A stretch of 64,000 nucleotides of DNA from Salipiger sp. IMCC34102 (lineage in GTDB: Bacteria > Pseudomonadota > Alphaproteobacteria > Rhodobacterales > Rhodobacteraceae): positions 310,001 through 374,000 of the forward strand of contig NZ_SELQ01000001.1 in NCBI RefSeq assembly GCF_004145405.1, read 5' to 3'. Of the stretch, positions 22,913-31,761 are shown in pieces; the stretch's first letter is position 1, and every line of letters starts with the position of its first letter. The notes under the pieces are model-generated. The model searched no databases. It worked only from the letters and a program-made list of their open reading frames with translations, and had not been told where the DNA came from. The position numbers and the translations under genes were made by a program.

Positions 22913-24537
22913 TGCTGGGGTTCGGGAAACGCAAAGGCGCGCAGCCGACGGTCCGCTCGGAGCCTCCCCTGGCCACGACTGCGGAGGCGCCGGCGAAGGC
23001 GGGCCCGGGCTCGTTCCGGATCCGCCGGGTGCGCAGCCTCGGACCGGCTGCCCGGGACGCGGGTCCGGCCGTGTCCTTCATGTCGTCGACGCCGATGTCG
23101 GCCGACGCGATCGTCGATCGCAACCAGCGGGTGCTGGTGGCGCAGTCGCGCGAGCAGTCGACCGTCAACGACTACATGAAGTCCTTCCTGCGCATCGCCG
23201 AGCGGTCGATCGTTGGGGCTAACGGGATCATCCTTCAGGCGCAGACCCGCAAGCGCGATGGGACGCTCGATGTCGAGGCCAACAACGCGCTCGAGGCCTG
23301 GTGGGCGAAGTGGTGCCGGGCCGAGCATTGCGACGTGACCGGCAAGCGGAGCTTCCGCCGGATCTGCAAGGCGATCGTCGGGGGTGCCGCGCGCGACGGT
23401 GAGTTCATGGTGCGGGAGGTGCGCGGCCGCGACGCGGGGCCGATGCGGTATGCGCTGCAGGTCCTGGATCCCCAGCGGTGTCCGGTCGACTACAACGTCG
23501 ATCGCATGCCGAACGGCCGCTTCGTGCGGCAGGGGATCGAGTTCAACCGGGCCGGCCGTCCGCTGGCTTACTACTTCGCCTCGGACGATCCGTCCGTGGC
23601 CGGCTATTCGTTTGGCGGGCGGTCTCTCGATCGCATCCCGGCCGAGCAGATCATTCACGGCTTCGTCGAGGATGTGCTGGGCCAGCGCCGGGGGCTGCCC
23701 TGGGCGGCGACGGCGCTCTGGCGCCTGGGCATGCTGGACGGCTTCGAGAAGGCGGCTCTGAAGAATGCGCGGACCGCGGCCTCGCTCGGGGGCTTCATCG
23801 AATGGGAGACCGGCGAGGGTCCCGATCGGGACGAGGAGCTCGAGGACGAAGAGCTCTACTTCGAACCCGAAGAGGGGCTCTATCAGGAGCTGCCGCCTGG
23901 GGCGCGGGTCAAGAACGTGCCGAGCCAGTATCCGACGGGCGAGTTCACGCCCTTCCATAAGGCGATGCTCCGCGGTGCCGGTGCCGGCATGGGCGTGTCC
24001 TACGTGTCCTTCGCCAACGACCTTGAGGGGGTCAACTTCTCGTCGATCCGGCAGGGTGTCGTGGACGAGCGCGATCACTGGATGGATCTGCAGGAGTGGC
24101 TGATCGAGGTCCTGGTCGATCGCGTCTACCGCGGCGCGCTCGAGCCTGCCCTGCTGATGGGGATCGTGGTCGGCGACGGGGTGCGCCTCGGGCCGGAAAA
24201 CCTCGAGCGGTATCAGGCGGTGCGCTGGCAGCCGCGGCGCTGGCCCTGGGTCGATCCCACCAAGGACATCGCGGCCGAGATCTCGGCGAAAGACAACCTG
24301 CTGACTTCGCCGTCCGAAATCATCCAGCGCCGCGGCGGCGATCCCGACACGGTCTGGCGGCAATACGCCCAGGACATCGCGGCGATGCGCGCAGCCGGCA
24401 TGCCGGAGGAATTCATCATGGCCGCGGTGCTGGGCGTCGCGCCGGCGTCGAACCCGAAGGCCGGGATGCCTAAGGCGCCGGCGGGCGAAGGCGGCGAAAC
24501 CGAAGAAAAGGAGACCGACGATGGTGAAGATGAATAA
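22912..24537 (+). CDS. phage portal protein (lambda GpB family)
   Basis: A 541-residue portal subunit that forms the dodecameric DNA channel at the capsid vertex. It has family features: DRNQRVLVAQSREQSTVNDY near residue 70, a central VLDPQRCPVDYNVD block, and SYVSFANDLEGVNFSSIRQG near 365. The C-terminal 40 residues are acidic and disordered. The ATG overlaps the stop of the gpW-like gene (TGATG), and its end overlaps the next start by 17 bases. Confidence 0.93.
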   Translation: MLGFGKRKGAQPTVRSEPPLATTAEAPAKAGPGSFRIRRVRSLGPAARDAGPAVSFMSSTPMSADAIVDRNQRVLVAQSREQSTVNDYMKSFLRIAERSIVGANGIILQAQTRKRDGTLDVEANNALEAWWAKWCRAEHCDVTGKRSFRRICKAIVGGAARDGEFMVREVRGRDAGPMRYALQVLDPQRCPVDYNVDRMPNGRFVRQGIEFNRAGRPLAYYFASDDPSVAGYSFGGRSLDRIPAEQIIHGFVEDVLGQRRGLPWAATALWRLGMLDGFEKAALKNARTAASLGGFIEWETGEGPDRDEELEDEELYFEPEEGLYQELPPGARVKNVPSQYPTGEFTPFHKAMLRGAGAGMGVSYVSFANDLEGVNFSSIRQGVVDERDHWMDLQEWLIEVLVDRVYRGALEPALLMGIVVGDGVRLGPENLERYQAVRWQPRRWPWVDPTKDIAAEISAKDNLLTSPSEIIQRRGGDPDTVWRQYAQDIAAMRAAGMPEEFIMAAVLGVAPASNPKAGMPKAPAGEGGETEEKETDDGEDE

Positions 24538-26566
24538 GGCGCTTCTCGCGTCGGCGCTTGTGGGCTGTGCGATGGTCCGCTCGCTGACGCCCGAGCAGCT
24601 GAACGGCAACCGCGGGGCCGGGGCCCTGCACCGGACCGTGGCGGTGCGCAACGTCGACGAGGAGGCGCGCACGGTCGAGGTGGCCTTCTCGTCGGAGGAG
24701 CCGGTCGAGCGCTGGTTCGGCTTCGAGGTCCTGGATCATTCGGCCCAGGCGGTGGACCTCGGCCGGTTGCGCGATGGCGCGGCCGTGCTCTGGAACCATA
24801 ACCACGACGTCCAGATCGGGGTGGTGCTGTCGGCGACGATCGGCGGGGATCGTCGCGGTCGCGCCACGCTCAAGTTCGGGCGCAGCGGCCGCGCGGCTGA
24901 AATCTTCCAGGACATTCTCGACGAGGTGATCCGCCATGTCTCGGTCGGCTACCGCATCAAGGCGATCCGCACCGAGGAGAAGGACGGCGAGCCGGATCAG
25001 GTCACGGTTACCGAGTGGGAGCCTTTCGAGATCTCGATGGTGTCGGTCCCGGCCGACGCCACGGTCGGGGTCGGCCGTTCGGCAAAAGATCCTGCGGGGA
25101 ACCCGCCAGAGGCGGGGCCTGCGCCCGGTGGCGATAGTGGCGCCAGTCAAACCAGCGCCGAGCCCGGCGCCCGTCAACAAGAGGGACGCGAATTTATGGA
25201 ACGGATTCTCCGGGACGCAGCCGGTAACCTGGTGCGCGCCAAGGTCGACGAGGACGGCAAGATCGTCGAAGTTCTCGAAATGCTCGAGCGCGCAGCCGAG
25301 ACGCAGGCGCTTGTCCGCTCCGGCACCGAAGCCGAGCGCACCCGCGTCGCGGCGCTGCTCGAGCTGGGCACCCAGCACGGCGCGGTCGAGGATGCGCAGC
25401 GCGCCATCCGCGACAATCAGTCGGTCTCGGATTTTACCCGCCACCTGCTCGACACCCATGCCGAGCGCCGCGGCGGTGAAGGCGCCCGCTCCGGCGGCAC
25501 CGGCGCCCTCGATGACGACGCCGGCGTGATTGGCATGTCCGAGGCCGAGGCGGGCCGCTTCAGTTTTCTGCGGGCGCTGCGGGCTCTGGCGAACCCGAAC
25601 GATCGGCGCGCGCAAGAAAACGCCGCCTTCGAGCGCGAGGCCTCCGCGGCCGCCGCACGGGCCTCGGGTCGTGAGGCGCAGGGGATCATGGTCCCGGCCG
25701 ACGTTCTGCGCCGTGCGCTGAACACCGGCACCTCCGGCGCGACGCCCGGCGATACCGGCGGCTATGCGATCGCCACGGATCTGCTGTCGCAGTCCTTCAT
25801 CGACATGTTCCGCAACCGCTCGGTCCTGCTGGGCATGGCGACGCCGCTCGGTGGCCTGGTTGGCAACGTCGATATCCCGACGCAGACCAACGGTGGCCAG
25901 GGCTACTGGCTCGGCGAGGACCAGGAGGCTGGCGAGAGCAACATCGATCTGGGCAACGTGCAGCTCTCGATGAAGACCGTCGGGGCCTATTCGGAAATGA
26001 CCCGCTCGTTCCTGAAGCAGACCTCGATCGACGGTGAGGCGCTTGTGCGCCGTGATCTGGCGCAGTCGCTGGCCCTGACGCTCGACTATGCCGGCTTCTA
26101 CGGCACCGGCTCGGCCACCATGCCGCTCGGCCTCGCCAACCTGACCGGGATCAACGCGGTGCCCTTCGCCGGCGTTCAGCCGACCTATGCCGAGCTGGTG
26201 CAGATGGAGAGCGAGATCGCGGCCGACAATGCCGACGTCGACGCGATGGCTTACATCGGCACCTCGGGTTTCCGCGGCGCGATGAAGACCTCCCAGAAGT
26301 TCGCGGGCACCAACGGTGCGCCCGTCTGGGAGGCCGGCGGCACGGTGAACGGTTACCGCGCCGAGATCACCAACCAGGTGCAAGCAGGCGACGTGTTCTT
26401 CGGCAACTTCGCCGACATGCTGCTCGGCATGTGGGGCGGTCTCGACCTGACGGTCGATCCCTACTCGGAATCGAAGCGCGGCCGCGTCGCGATCGTCGCC
26501 TTCCAGGACGCCGATATCGCCTACCGCCACGTCGAGTCCTTCTGCCTCGGCCGTCAGGGCGTCTGA
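24521..26566 (+). CDS. prohead protease - major capsid protein fusion
   Basis: A 681-residue polyprotein. Residues about 35-195 form an HK97-type prohead protease (VAFSSEEPVERWFGFEVLDH, VLWNHNHD at 89-96, then EPFEISMVSVPADA near 170-183). Residues about 195-225 are a Gly/Pro/Ser linker that contains the 17-bp repeat. Residues 226-681 are an HK97-fold major capsid protein (SYSEMTRSFLK-like region GAYSEMTRSFLKQTSID, C-terminal VDPYSESKRGRVAIVAFQDA). AAGGAG precedes the start at 24521. An internal ATG at 25196 with GAGGG upstream could give the capsid protein alone. Self-cleavage at the linker is expected. Confidence 0.9.
   Translation: MVKMNKALLASALVGCAMVRSLTPEQLNGNRGAGALHRTVAVRNVDEEARTVEVAFSSEEPVERWFGFEVLDHSAQAVDLGRLRDGAAVLWNHNHDVQIGVVLSATIGGDRRGRATLKFGRSGRAAEIFQDILDEVIRHVSVGYRIKAIRTEEKDGEPDQVTVTEWEPFEISMVSVPADATVGVGRSAKDPAGNPPEAGPAPGGDSGASQTSAEPGARQQEGREFMERILRDAAGNLVRAKVDEDGKIVEVLEMLERAAETQALVRSGTEAERTRVAALLELGTQHGAVEDAQRAIRDNQSVSDFTRHLLDTHAERRGGEGARSGGTGALDDDAGVIGMSEAEAGRFSFLRALRALANPNDRRAQENAAFEREASAAAARASGREAQGIMVPADVLRRALNTGTSGATPGDTGGYAIATDLLSQSFIDMFRNRSVLLGMATPLGGLVGNVDIPTQTNGGQGYWLGEDQEAGESNIDLGNVQLSMKTVGAYSEMTRSFLKQTSIDGEALVRRDLAQSLALTLDYAGFYGTGSATMPLGLANLTGINAVPFAGVQPTYAELVQMESEIAADNADVDAMAYIGTSGFRGAMKTSQKFAGTNGAPVWEAGGTVNGYRAEITNQVQAGDVFFGNFADMLLGMWGGLDLTVDPYSESKRGRVAIVAFQDADIAYRHVESFCLGRQGV
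25096..25112 (+). repeat. 17-bp phage repeat, copy 2
   Basis: GGGGAACCCGCCAGAGG in the protease-capsid linker, read in the same frame as copy 1 (GNPPE). With the bases that follow it forms a CCCGCC-AGA-GGCGGG hairpin. It lies 83 bases before the internal capsid ATG. Confidence 0.9.
25196..26566 (+). CDS. possible internal translation start for the major capsid protein alone
   Basis: ATG at 25196 (MERILRDAAGNLVRAKVDED) has GAGGG about ten bases upstream and lies exactly at the protease-capsid domain border. The product would have 456 residues, a normal length for an HK97-type major capsid protein with its N-terminal scaffold (delta) region. This would uncouple the amount of capsid protein from protease. 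It is inferred from sequence only; proteolytic processing could serve the same end. Confidence 0.4.
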   Translation: MERILRDAAGNLVRAKVDEDGKIVEVLEMLERAAETQALVRSGTEAERTRVAALLELGTQHGAVEDAQRAIRDNQSVSDFTRHLLDTHAERRGGEGARSGGTGALDDDAGVIGMSEAEAGRFSFLRALRALANPNDRRAQENAAFEREASAAAARASGREAQGIMVPADVLRRALNTGTSGATPGDTGGYAIATDLLSQSFIDMFRNRSVLLGMATPLGGLVGNVDIPTQTNGGQGYWLGEDQEAGESNIDLGNVQLSMKTVGAYSEMTRSFLKQTSIDGEALVRRDLAQSLALTLDYAGFYGTGSATMPLGLANLTGINAVPFAGVQPTYAELVQMESEIAADNADVDAMAYIGTSGFRGAMKTSQKFAGTNGAPVWEAGGTVNGYRAEITNQVQAGDVFFGNFADMLLGMWGGLDLTVDPYSESKRGRVAIVAFQDADIAYRHVESFCLGRQGV

Positions 26567-26633
26567 TCCTCCCTCGATCCGGATCTAGCCGGGTCGAGTT
26601 CCTCCCTCCCTCTCATCACTCGAAGGTGTGAAC

Positions 26634-27053
26634 ATGGCAGACAAGAAGAAGATCGAGCTGAAGCTGACCTCGGCCGTCGGCATCAATGGCAAGCTCGTGA
26701 CGCCCGGCAAGGACAAGGCGAAGCCCGACGTCGTGGTCTCCGAGACCGTCGCGCGCAACCTCCTGCAGCGCGGCAAGGCGAAGCTCTTTGGCGACGAGGA
26801 GCTCGAAGGGGTCGAGACCAACCCGGACGGCTCCGCGGTCGGTGTCGACCTGGGCGCGAAGGAGGGCTTCCCGCCTCCCGGCAAGGACGCCCAGAACCGC
26901 TCCGGCAGCCCGCTCGACAACGGCGCGAACGTGCCCGAGAAGGGCGCGAACGAGACGCCCGGTGAAGGCTCCGGCGCTCCCTCCGGCACGGACGCGAAAG
27001 CCACCGGCGGCACCGGGGCGAAGGCAGCCGGCGGCAAGGGCGCCAAGAAGTAA
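26634..27053 (+). CDS. hypothetical head-region protein with Gly/Ala-rich tail
   Basis: A 139-residue protein. The first 60 residues look folded (KKKIELKLTSAVGINGKLVT then VVSETVARNLLQRGKAKL). The last 65 residues are Gly/Ala/Lys-rich and low in complexity (GGTGAKAAGGKGAKK). GAAGG lies seven bases before the ATG at 26634, which decides it over the GTG at 26628. Position after the capsid gene suggests a head accessory protein. Confidence 0.65.
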   Translation: MADKKKIELKLTSAVGINGKLVTPGKDKAKPDVVVSETVARNLLQRGKAKLFGDEELEGVETNPDGSAVGVDLGAKEGFPPPGKDAQNRSGSPLDNGANVPEKGANETPGEGSGAPSGTDAKATGGTGAKAAGGKGAKK

Positions 27054-27056
27054 GCT

Positions 27057-27392
27057 ATGCCCGCGCCCGATTGGGAAAACCTTGGCGAGTTCTTCTCGCC
27101 CGACGAGTTCGCCGTGCCGGTCACCATCCGGCGCGGCGATGTCGTGTTGTGGGAGGGCTCCGCGATCTTTGAGGAGCAGAACGGGCCCTCGTCGCTGGGC
27201 GACCTGCAGCATGATCTGACCGAGCCGCACCTGTTGCTCCCGTCGGCCGACGCGGCCGCGGTCGACGATGGCGATGTGGCCGTGGTCGACGGGAAGACTT
27301 GGGACGTCGTCTCGGATCCGGAGCACGACGGCAGCGGCCTCGCGCGGATCCGTCTCTCGAAGCCCACCAAGGCCTATCGTGCTCAGTTTTGA
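27057..27392 (+). CDS. head-tail joining protein (FII-like)
   Basis: A 111-residue protein starting MPAPDWENLGEFFSPDEFAV. The order, length and elements (an N-terminal F-x-x-D-E-F-A helix, GDVVLWEGSAIFEEQNG, then DGDVAVVDGKTWDVVSDPEH and a final beta strand) fit lambda FII-type head-tail attachment proteins. It follows the head gene and precedes the gpZ-like gene, as in lambda. Confidence 0.7.
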   Translation: MPAPDWENLGEFFSPDEFAVPVTIRRGDVVLWEGSAIFEEQNGPSSLGDLQHDLTEPHLLLPSADAAAVDDGDVAVVDGKTWDVVSDPEHDGSGLARIRLSKPTKAYRAQF

Positions 27393-27930
27393 CCTCGATG
27401 GCGACGCGCTCGAGCGGCTTGCGACCGAGTTCGCCGCGTCGCCTAGCGAGGTGGAGAAGGCCTATGGTGCCGCGCTTCGCCGCACCGCCAGCAACATCCG
27501 CCGGCTCTCGTCTAAGGGTCTGAAGAGCGAGCTGGGGCTGCGGAACGCGACGGCTCTGCGCCGGCGGCTGAAGGAGTATCGCTACCGCAAGGGCCGGGGT
27601 CAGTCCGTCGTGCTGTGGTATGGGGCGAACGATCTGCCGGTGTCGGCCTTCAAGGGTCGGCCGCGCGAGGTGGCCGGTGGGATCGAGATGAACGGGACCA
27701 CGCTGGTCGGTGCGTTCTTCGCGCGCCCGGGCGGCAAGAAGCGCGGTGTCTACCGCCGGGCCGGGGACGGGCGCTTTCCGATCGTCGAGGCGCGGATGCC
27801 GGTCGCGGACCGGATGATGATCTACCTGGAGGACGAGGTGTTCGTCGATATCGACACGCTGTTCCTCCGCAACTTCGAGTCCGAGATCCGGGCTCGCACA
27901 ATCTTCGGAGTGGGAAATGGAAAACGTTGA
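27379..27930 (+). CDS. minor tail protein Z-like
   Basis: A 183-residue protein. The GTG start at 27379 overlaps the end of the FII-like gene by 14 bases. GRPREVAGGIEMNGTTLVGA, KKRGVYRRAGDGRFPIVEAR and MPVADRMMIYLEDEVF match the gpZ pattern of lambda-like phages, a tail-connector protein needed for DNA ejection. A basic N-terminal helix (RLSSKGLKSELGLRNATALR) is typical. Confidence 0.75.
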   Translation: MLSFDLDGDALERLATEFAASPSEVEKAYGAALRRTASNIRRLSSKGLKSELGLRNATALRRRLKEYRYRKGRGQSVVLWYGANDLPVSAFKGRPREVAGGIEMNGTTLVGAFFARPGGKKRGVYRRAGDGRFPIVEARMPVADRMMIYLEDEVFVDIDTLFLRNFESEIRARTIFGVGNGKR

Positions 27931-28441
27931 TCTGGACGCGGCCCTCGAGGCCGTCCGGGCGGGCTTCGCGGAGCGCTTCCCTGGCGTGAACGTGGTGATC
28001 GCCGAGGACGCCGAAGACGACGAGCTGCCGGTGCCGGCGCTGGTCTGCCAAATCTCGGAAATCGAGCCGGATCCGGACGGCGATCCGCTCACCGGACAGT
28101 TCCCATGCCTGGTCCGGGTGCAGGCGCGGATCGTCCTGGGGAGGCGCACACCGGCGGTCCGCATGCAGACGCTGAAGCTGGCGGGCGCCGTCGCCGCCCA
28201 GGTGCATGCGGAGCGGTTCGGGGTGAAGTGGGGCGCGGCGACGGTGATCGCGGTGGAACCGGACGAGTTCGCACCGGCCGCGGCGCGGTTCGACGTCTGG
28301 CTGGTTGAGTGGGTGCATGCGGCTCGCCTCGGCGATGCCTTCGAGCTGCCGCCGGAGTTCCTGCCGTCCGAGGTCCTGGTGTCCCACGCGCCGCGCGTCG
28401 GGATCCCGCATGAGGCGGATTACGAGGAGGCGCAGCCGTGA
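27917..28441 (+). CDS. hypothetical tail completion protein
   Basis: A 174-residue protein starting MENVDLDAALEAVRAGFAER. The C-terminal half contains a beta-alpha pattern (WGAATVIAVEPDEFAPAAAR) typical of gpU/tail-terminator-like proteins. Location between the Z-like and baseplate V genes supports a tail-terminator or connector role, but the family match is weak. Confidence 0.55.
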   Translation: MENVDLDAALEAVRAGFAERFPGVNVVIAEDAEDDELPVPALVCQISEIEPDPDGDPLTGQFPCLVRVQARIVLGRRTPAVRMQTLKLAGAVAAQVHAERFGVKWGAATVIAVEPDEFAPAAARFDVWLVEWVHAARLGDAFELPPEFLPSEVLVSHAPRVGIPHEADYEEAQP

Positions 28442-28914
28442 GCCTCGCTGTCTCCGAGCTGATGCGCATCGTCGAGCGGATGGTGATCATCGGCACCGTG
28501 GTCGAGCTCGATCCGACGGCCGCGCGCGTGAAGGTCTCCCTGGGGCCGGGTGTCGTCTCCGGTTGGCTGCCGTTTGCGCAGCTCGGGTCAAAGGACGTGC
28601 GGATCTGGGTCCCGCCGGTGAAGGGGTCGCAGGTGGTCGTGTTCTCGCCTGGCGGCAACACCGCCCGCGGCATCGTCTATCCCGGTCCCTACGATGGGGT
28701 TGCTCCGGACGATCGGGACAGCGCCGTCAGCCTGTCGATGCCGGGTCTCGATCTGTCGGTGGTCGGTGGTGTCGCGACGATCGAGCTCAGCACGATGAAC
28801 GTGAAGGGCAACATCATCGTGGACGGCGATGTGGTGGCCTCCGGCGTCAGCCTGACCGGCCACACGCACAGCGGCGTGACCGGCGGCGGCTCGAACACGG
28901 GCGGGCCGTCGTAA
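28438..28914 (+). CDS. baseplate assembly protein V (tail spike)
   Basis: A 158-residue central spike protein of the contractile tail. The N-terminal OB-like domain (IIGTVVELDPTAARVKVSLG then WVPPVKGSQVVVFSPGGNT) is followed by a beta-helical stem and the apex sequence GHTHSGVTGGGSNTGGP, whose histidines bind iron at the spike tip in P2 gpV. The GTG start overlaps the stop of the preceding gene. Confidence 0.9.
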   Translation: MSLAVSELMRIVERMVIIGTVVELDPTAARVKVSLGPGVVSGWLPFAQLGSKDVRIWVPPVKGSQVVVFSPGGNTARGIVYPGPYDGVAPDDRDSAVSLSMPGLDLSVVGGVATIELSTMNVKGNIIVDGDVVASGVSLTGHTHSGVTGGGSNTGGPS

Positions 28915-28931
28915 GGGGAACCCGCCAGAGG
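28915..28931 (+). repeat. 17-bp phage repeat, copy 3
   Basis: GGGGAACCCGCCAGAGG directly after the TAA of the spike gene and 32 bases before the next gene start. Confidence 0.9.
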
Positions 28932-28963
28932 CGCGGCGCCGCGCGCGCGTCCAACTTGCCGGC

Positions 28964-29302
28964 ATGCGCGGTATGAATTCAGAAACGGGGCGGGCGATCG
29001 GTGGCATGGCGCATCTGCGGCAGTCCATCCGCGATATCCTGTCCACACCGATCGGCTCACGGGTCCTGCGGCGCGACTACGGGTCTCGCCTCTATCAGCT
29101 GGTCGACCGTCCTTATTCGGCCGGCCTCCGGCTGCAGCTCATCGCTGCGACGGCCGAGGCGATCGCCGCTTGGGAGCCGCGGGTGGTGGTCAAGCGGGTC
29201 CGCATCGATCGGCTCGCGCTGGGCGAGCTGGTCGTGTCGCTGACCATGACGCTCGTGGCCGAGGAGCGCGATCTGGTTCTGGACGGGGTGGTGGTGTCGT
29301 GA
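28964..29302 (+). CDS. baseplate protein W (GPW/gp25 family)
   Basis: A 112-residue baseplate wedge protein. HLRQSIRDILSTPIGSRVLR then RDYGSRL is the GPW/gp25 lysozyme-like fold signature. It joins the wedge to the sheath in P2-like and T4-like tails. The ATG at 28973 is an alternative start three codons in; neither has a clear ribosome binding site. Confidence 0.9.
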   Translation: MRGMNSETGRAIGGMAHLRQSIRDILSTPIGSRVLRRDYGSRLYQLVDRPYSAGLRLQLIAATAEAIAAWEPRVVVKRVRIDRLALGELVVSLTMTLVAEERDLVLDGVVVS

Positions 29303-30201
29303 GCGGTTTCTCTGCAATCAATCTGCCGAAGCTGCCGGCACCTGCAGCTGTCGATCTGCTCGACGTGGAGACGATCCTGTCGGAAATGAAGGCCGAGGCG
29401 CTCGCGCGTGATCCGTCCCTCGCGGATGCGCTCGCGCTCGAAAGCGAGCCGGCCGTTAAAATCCTTGAGGTCGCGGCCTACCGCGAGCTGCTCATCCGTC
29501 AACGGATCAACGAGGCTGTCCGCGCAACCATGCTCGCTTTCGCAACCAGCAGCGACCTCGACCACATCGGGGCGCTGTTCGGTGTCGAGCGGCTTGTGGT
29601 CGTGACTGCAGATCCTGACGCCTTTCCGCCTGTCGAGGCGGTGCTCGAAGACGACGAGCGGCTCCGCACCCGGATCCAGCTGTCGCTCGAAGGCTTTTCA
29701 ACGGCCGGGACTTATGGCGGCTATCGGTTCTTCGCTCTGTCCGCATCGGCGCTGGTGCGCGACGTGCAGATCCTCAATCCCGAGCCCGGCCTGGTCCGGG
29801 TCTTTGTCCTCTCCGAAGAAGGCGACGGCGTCCCGGACGCTGATCTGTTGGCCGGCGTCGATGCGGCGCTGGACGACGAGGATGTGCGGCCTTTGTCCGA
29901 CCGTGTTGAAGTTCTGCCTGTCGACCTGGTCGATTTCTCGATCGAGGCGACGCTCACGATCGACGACGGGCCGGATTCGTCGGTGGTCATCGCCGCGGCC
30001 AAGGCTGCGCTCCTGGCCTTCCTCGAAACTCGACGGCTGGTCGGGCGTAACGTTCCGCGCGCCGGCATCATCGCGGCTCTCTACCAGGCGGGCGTTCAGA
30101 ATATCGCTCTGGCCTCTCCGGCTGCCGACGTGGTGGTCGGAGACGGTCAGTCGGCCCGATGGACGGCCGTGCAGCTGACGGACGGAGGCGCTGGTGTCTG
30201 A
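29299..30201 (+). CDS. baseplate protein J
   Basis: A 300-residue baseplate wedge protein, P2 gpJ family. The GTG start at 29299 overlaps the gpW stop and the N-terminus reads MSGFSAINLPKLPAPAAVDL. EILSEMKAEAL-type and ATSSDLDHIGALFGVERLVV sequences are characteristic (residues 25-105), followed by GTYGGYRFFALSASALVRDV and DVRPLSDRVEVLPVDLVDFS. Confidence 0.92.
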   Translation: MSGFSAINLPKLPAPAAVDLLDVETILSEMKAEALARDPSLADALALESEPAVKILEVAAYRELLIRQRINEAVRATMLAFATSSDLDHIGALFGVERLVVVTADPDAFPPVEAVLEDDERLRTRIQLSLEGFSTAGTYGGYRFFALSASALVRDVQILNPEPGLVRVFVLSEEGDGVPDADLLAGVDAALDDEDVRPLSDRVEVLPVDLVDFSIEATLTIDDGPDSSVVIAAAKAALLAFLETRRLVGRNVPRAGIIAALYQAGVQNIALASPAADVVVGDGQSARWTAVQLTDGGAGV

Positions 30202-30784
30202 TCCGCGATCGCTCTTGCCCTCCGGTGCGACCGAAGCCGAGCGGGCACTCGAGGGTGCCGTGTCGCGCATTGGTCTCGTCGCTTTGCCGGAAGCGATGAA
30301 TTCGCGCGCTGAAACGGCCGCGCCCGATCACCTGCCGTTTCTCGCCTGGGCGTTCTCGGCCGACACCTGGGACCCGTCTTGGCCGGAAGCCGTGAAGCGG
30401 CAGGTCGTTTCGGGCGCGGTCGAGGTCCACCGCCGCAAGGGGACGCTTGGGGCTCTGCGTCGGGCGCTCGCCGATATGGGCTATGGTGCCGCGGTCATCC
30501 GCGAATATCGCGACCGGCCGCGCTACGGGAACGGCGCGACCTATGGGACGATCGGCTCGGCAGAGCAGTGGGAGTCCTGGGCCGACTATCGGATCGAGCT
30601 GGGCGAAACGGTCAGCCGCGCAGACGTCGCGGCCGTGTTCGCCCGGGCGCAGCGGATCGCGCCGGTGCGCTGCCGGCTCGTGTCCGTCAACTTCCGCCGT
30701 GTGGCTTTGCAATACGGTGACGATCTCGTGGCCGGCACTGGGCAGGCCTACGGCGACACAATCACGCAAGAGGTGGCAGCATGA
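30194..30784 (+). CDS. phage tail protein I
   Basis: A 196-residue baseplate/tail-fibre attachment protein of the P2 gpI family. LPFLAWAFSADTWDPSWPEA and HRRKGTLGALRRALADMGY are the characteristic blocks. A GTG start at 30194 overlaps gene J by eight bases. Confidence 0.9.
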   Translation: MSDPRSLLPSGATEAERALEGAVSRIGLVALPEAMNSRAETAAPDHLPFLAWAFSADTWDPSWPEAVKRQVVSGAVEVHRRKGTLGALRRALADMGYGAAVIREYRDRPRYGNGATYGTIGSAEQWESWADYRIELGETVSRADVAAVFARAQRIAPVRCRLVSVNFRRVALQYGDDLVAGTGQAYGDTITQEVAA

Positions 30785-31743
30785 CGCAATTGGTGAAACT
30801 GGCCGAGCAGGGTCTCTGGCCTGCGGACATCCACGAAATCCAAAACGGGGACGATTTCAACGGGGGCCCGCCTGATCTCGACAACAGCGAGGGGCATGCG
30901 AACGTCCAGGCGGCAGCCCTCGCCGCTCGGACGCAGTTCCTGCTGACCTTGTCACGCGGTGCTGCTCGCGCGGTGATTTCCCGCCGAACGTCTCCGCCCA
31001 CGATCCCACCGACCGCTGGTGACGCCTATCTCATCGCTTCGGGCGCTTCTGGGCTTTGGGCAGGCTTCTCCGAGAACATCGCGGTCTGGTCTGGATCGTC
31101 TTGGCAGATTTATCCCTTGCAGGAGGGGCAGATCATCATGGTCGGGGGCGGGTCGGTTTATATGATGACCGGTGGCATTGCATCGCCGTGGCTTGCGAAT
31201 TTTGGGGCCGCTGGTCCGGTTGAATTAGCTTCGAAGCCGGAAGTTCTAGCGGGGCAAGATAACAGCCGAGTCGTCACTCCGCAAAACCTGGCATTTGCCC
31301 TAGGAAAGACCGGTGATGGCTTGCCGCTGAACCTTAAGGTCTCGAACAAGGACCAGCCGTCGCAGTCCATACCTCATACGATTGTCACGCGCTGCGACAA
31401 CATGGTCGCGGTCGAAGGCAATGCGCAGGGCCTGTGGAACGGTCAGCAGATGGTGGTCACCCCAGACACGCTCGGCGTCTGGGGCATCTTCTGTTCACTT
31501 AATACGAACGGCGAAATGGGCGAAGGTGCGTATGTTTTCAAGAACGGCGAGCGGATCGGTCATTACCAGCTAGGCTCGCAGGTCGGACCTTCGAACGTCT
31601 GCGCCGTGACGGTGTTCGCTTATCTCACCGAGCCGGGCGACGTCATCGAATTCTATCACGAGCACCGGACCGGCTCGCCCGTGCTGAACAACGGTTCCGA
31701 CGCCTATATGGTTCGCCTCTTGCCTTACCTCGACCCCAACTAA
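30781..31743 (+). CDS. tail fibre protein (DUF2793 domain)
   Basis: A 320-residue receptor-contact protein. The N-terminal 50 residues attach to the baseplate. DAYLIASGASGLWAGFSENI then AVWSGSSWQIYPLQEG at about 82-118 is a DUF2793 domain, common in Rhodobacterales phage and GTA fibres. The C-terminal 140 residues look like a jelly-roll head domain (VVTPDTLGVWGIFCSLNTNG, then EPGDVIEFYHEHR). Lower GC at third positions from about 31180 onward suggests that the tip domain was acquired separately, as is usual for host-range domains. Confidence 0.8.
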   Translation: MTQLVKLAEQGLWPADIHEIQNGDDFNGGPPDLDNSEGHANVQAAALAARTQFLLTLSRGAARAVISRRTSPPTIPPTAGDAYLIASGASGLWAGFSENIAVWSGSSWQIYPLQEGQIIMVGGGSVYMMTGGIASPWLANFGAAGPVELASKPEVLAGQDNSRVVTPQNLAFALGKTGDGLPLNLKVSNKDQPSQSIPHTIVTRCDNMVAVEGNAQGLWNGQQMVVTPDTLGVWGIFCSLNTNGEMGEGAYVFKNGERIGHYQLGSQVGPSNVCAVTVFAYLTEPGDVIEFYHEHRTGSPVLNNGSDAYMVRLLPYLDPN

Positions 31744-31761
31744 ACCGAAGGATCCACAGCT

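Noticed and set aside
24470-26530. Long open frame (686 codons) antisense to the portal/capsid genes
   Set aside because: Same GC-driven effect; the sense strand encodes a clear protease-capsid protein.
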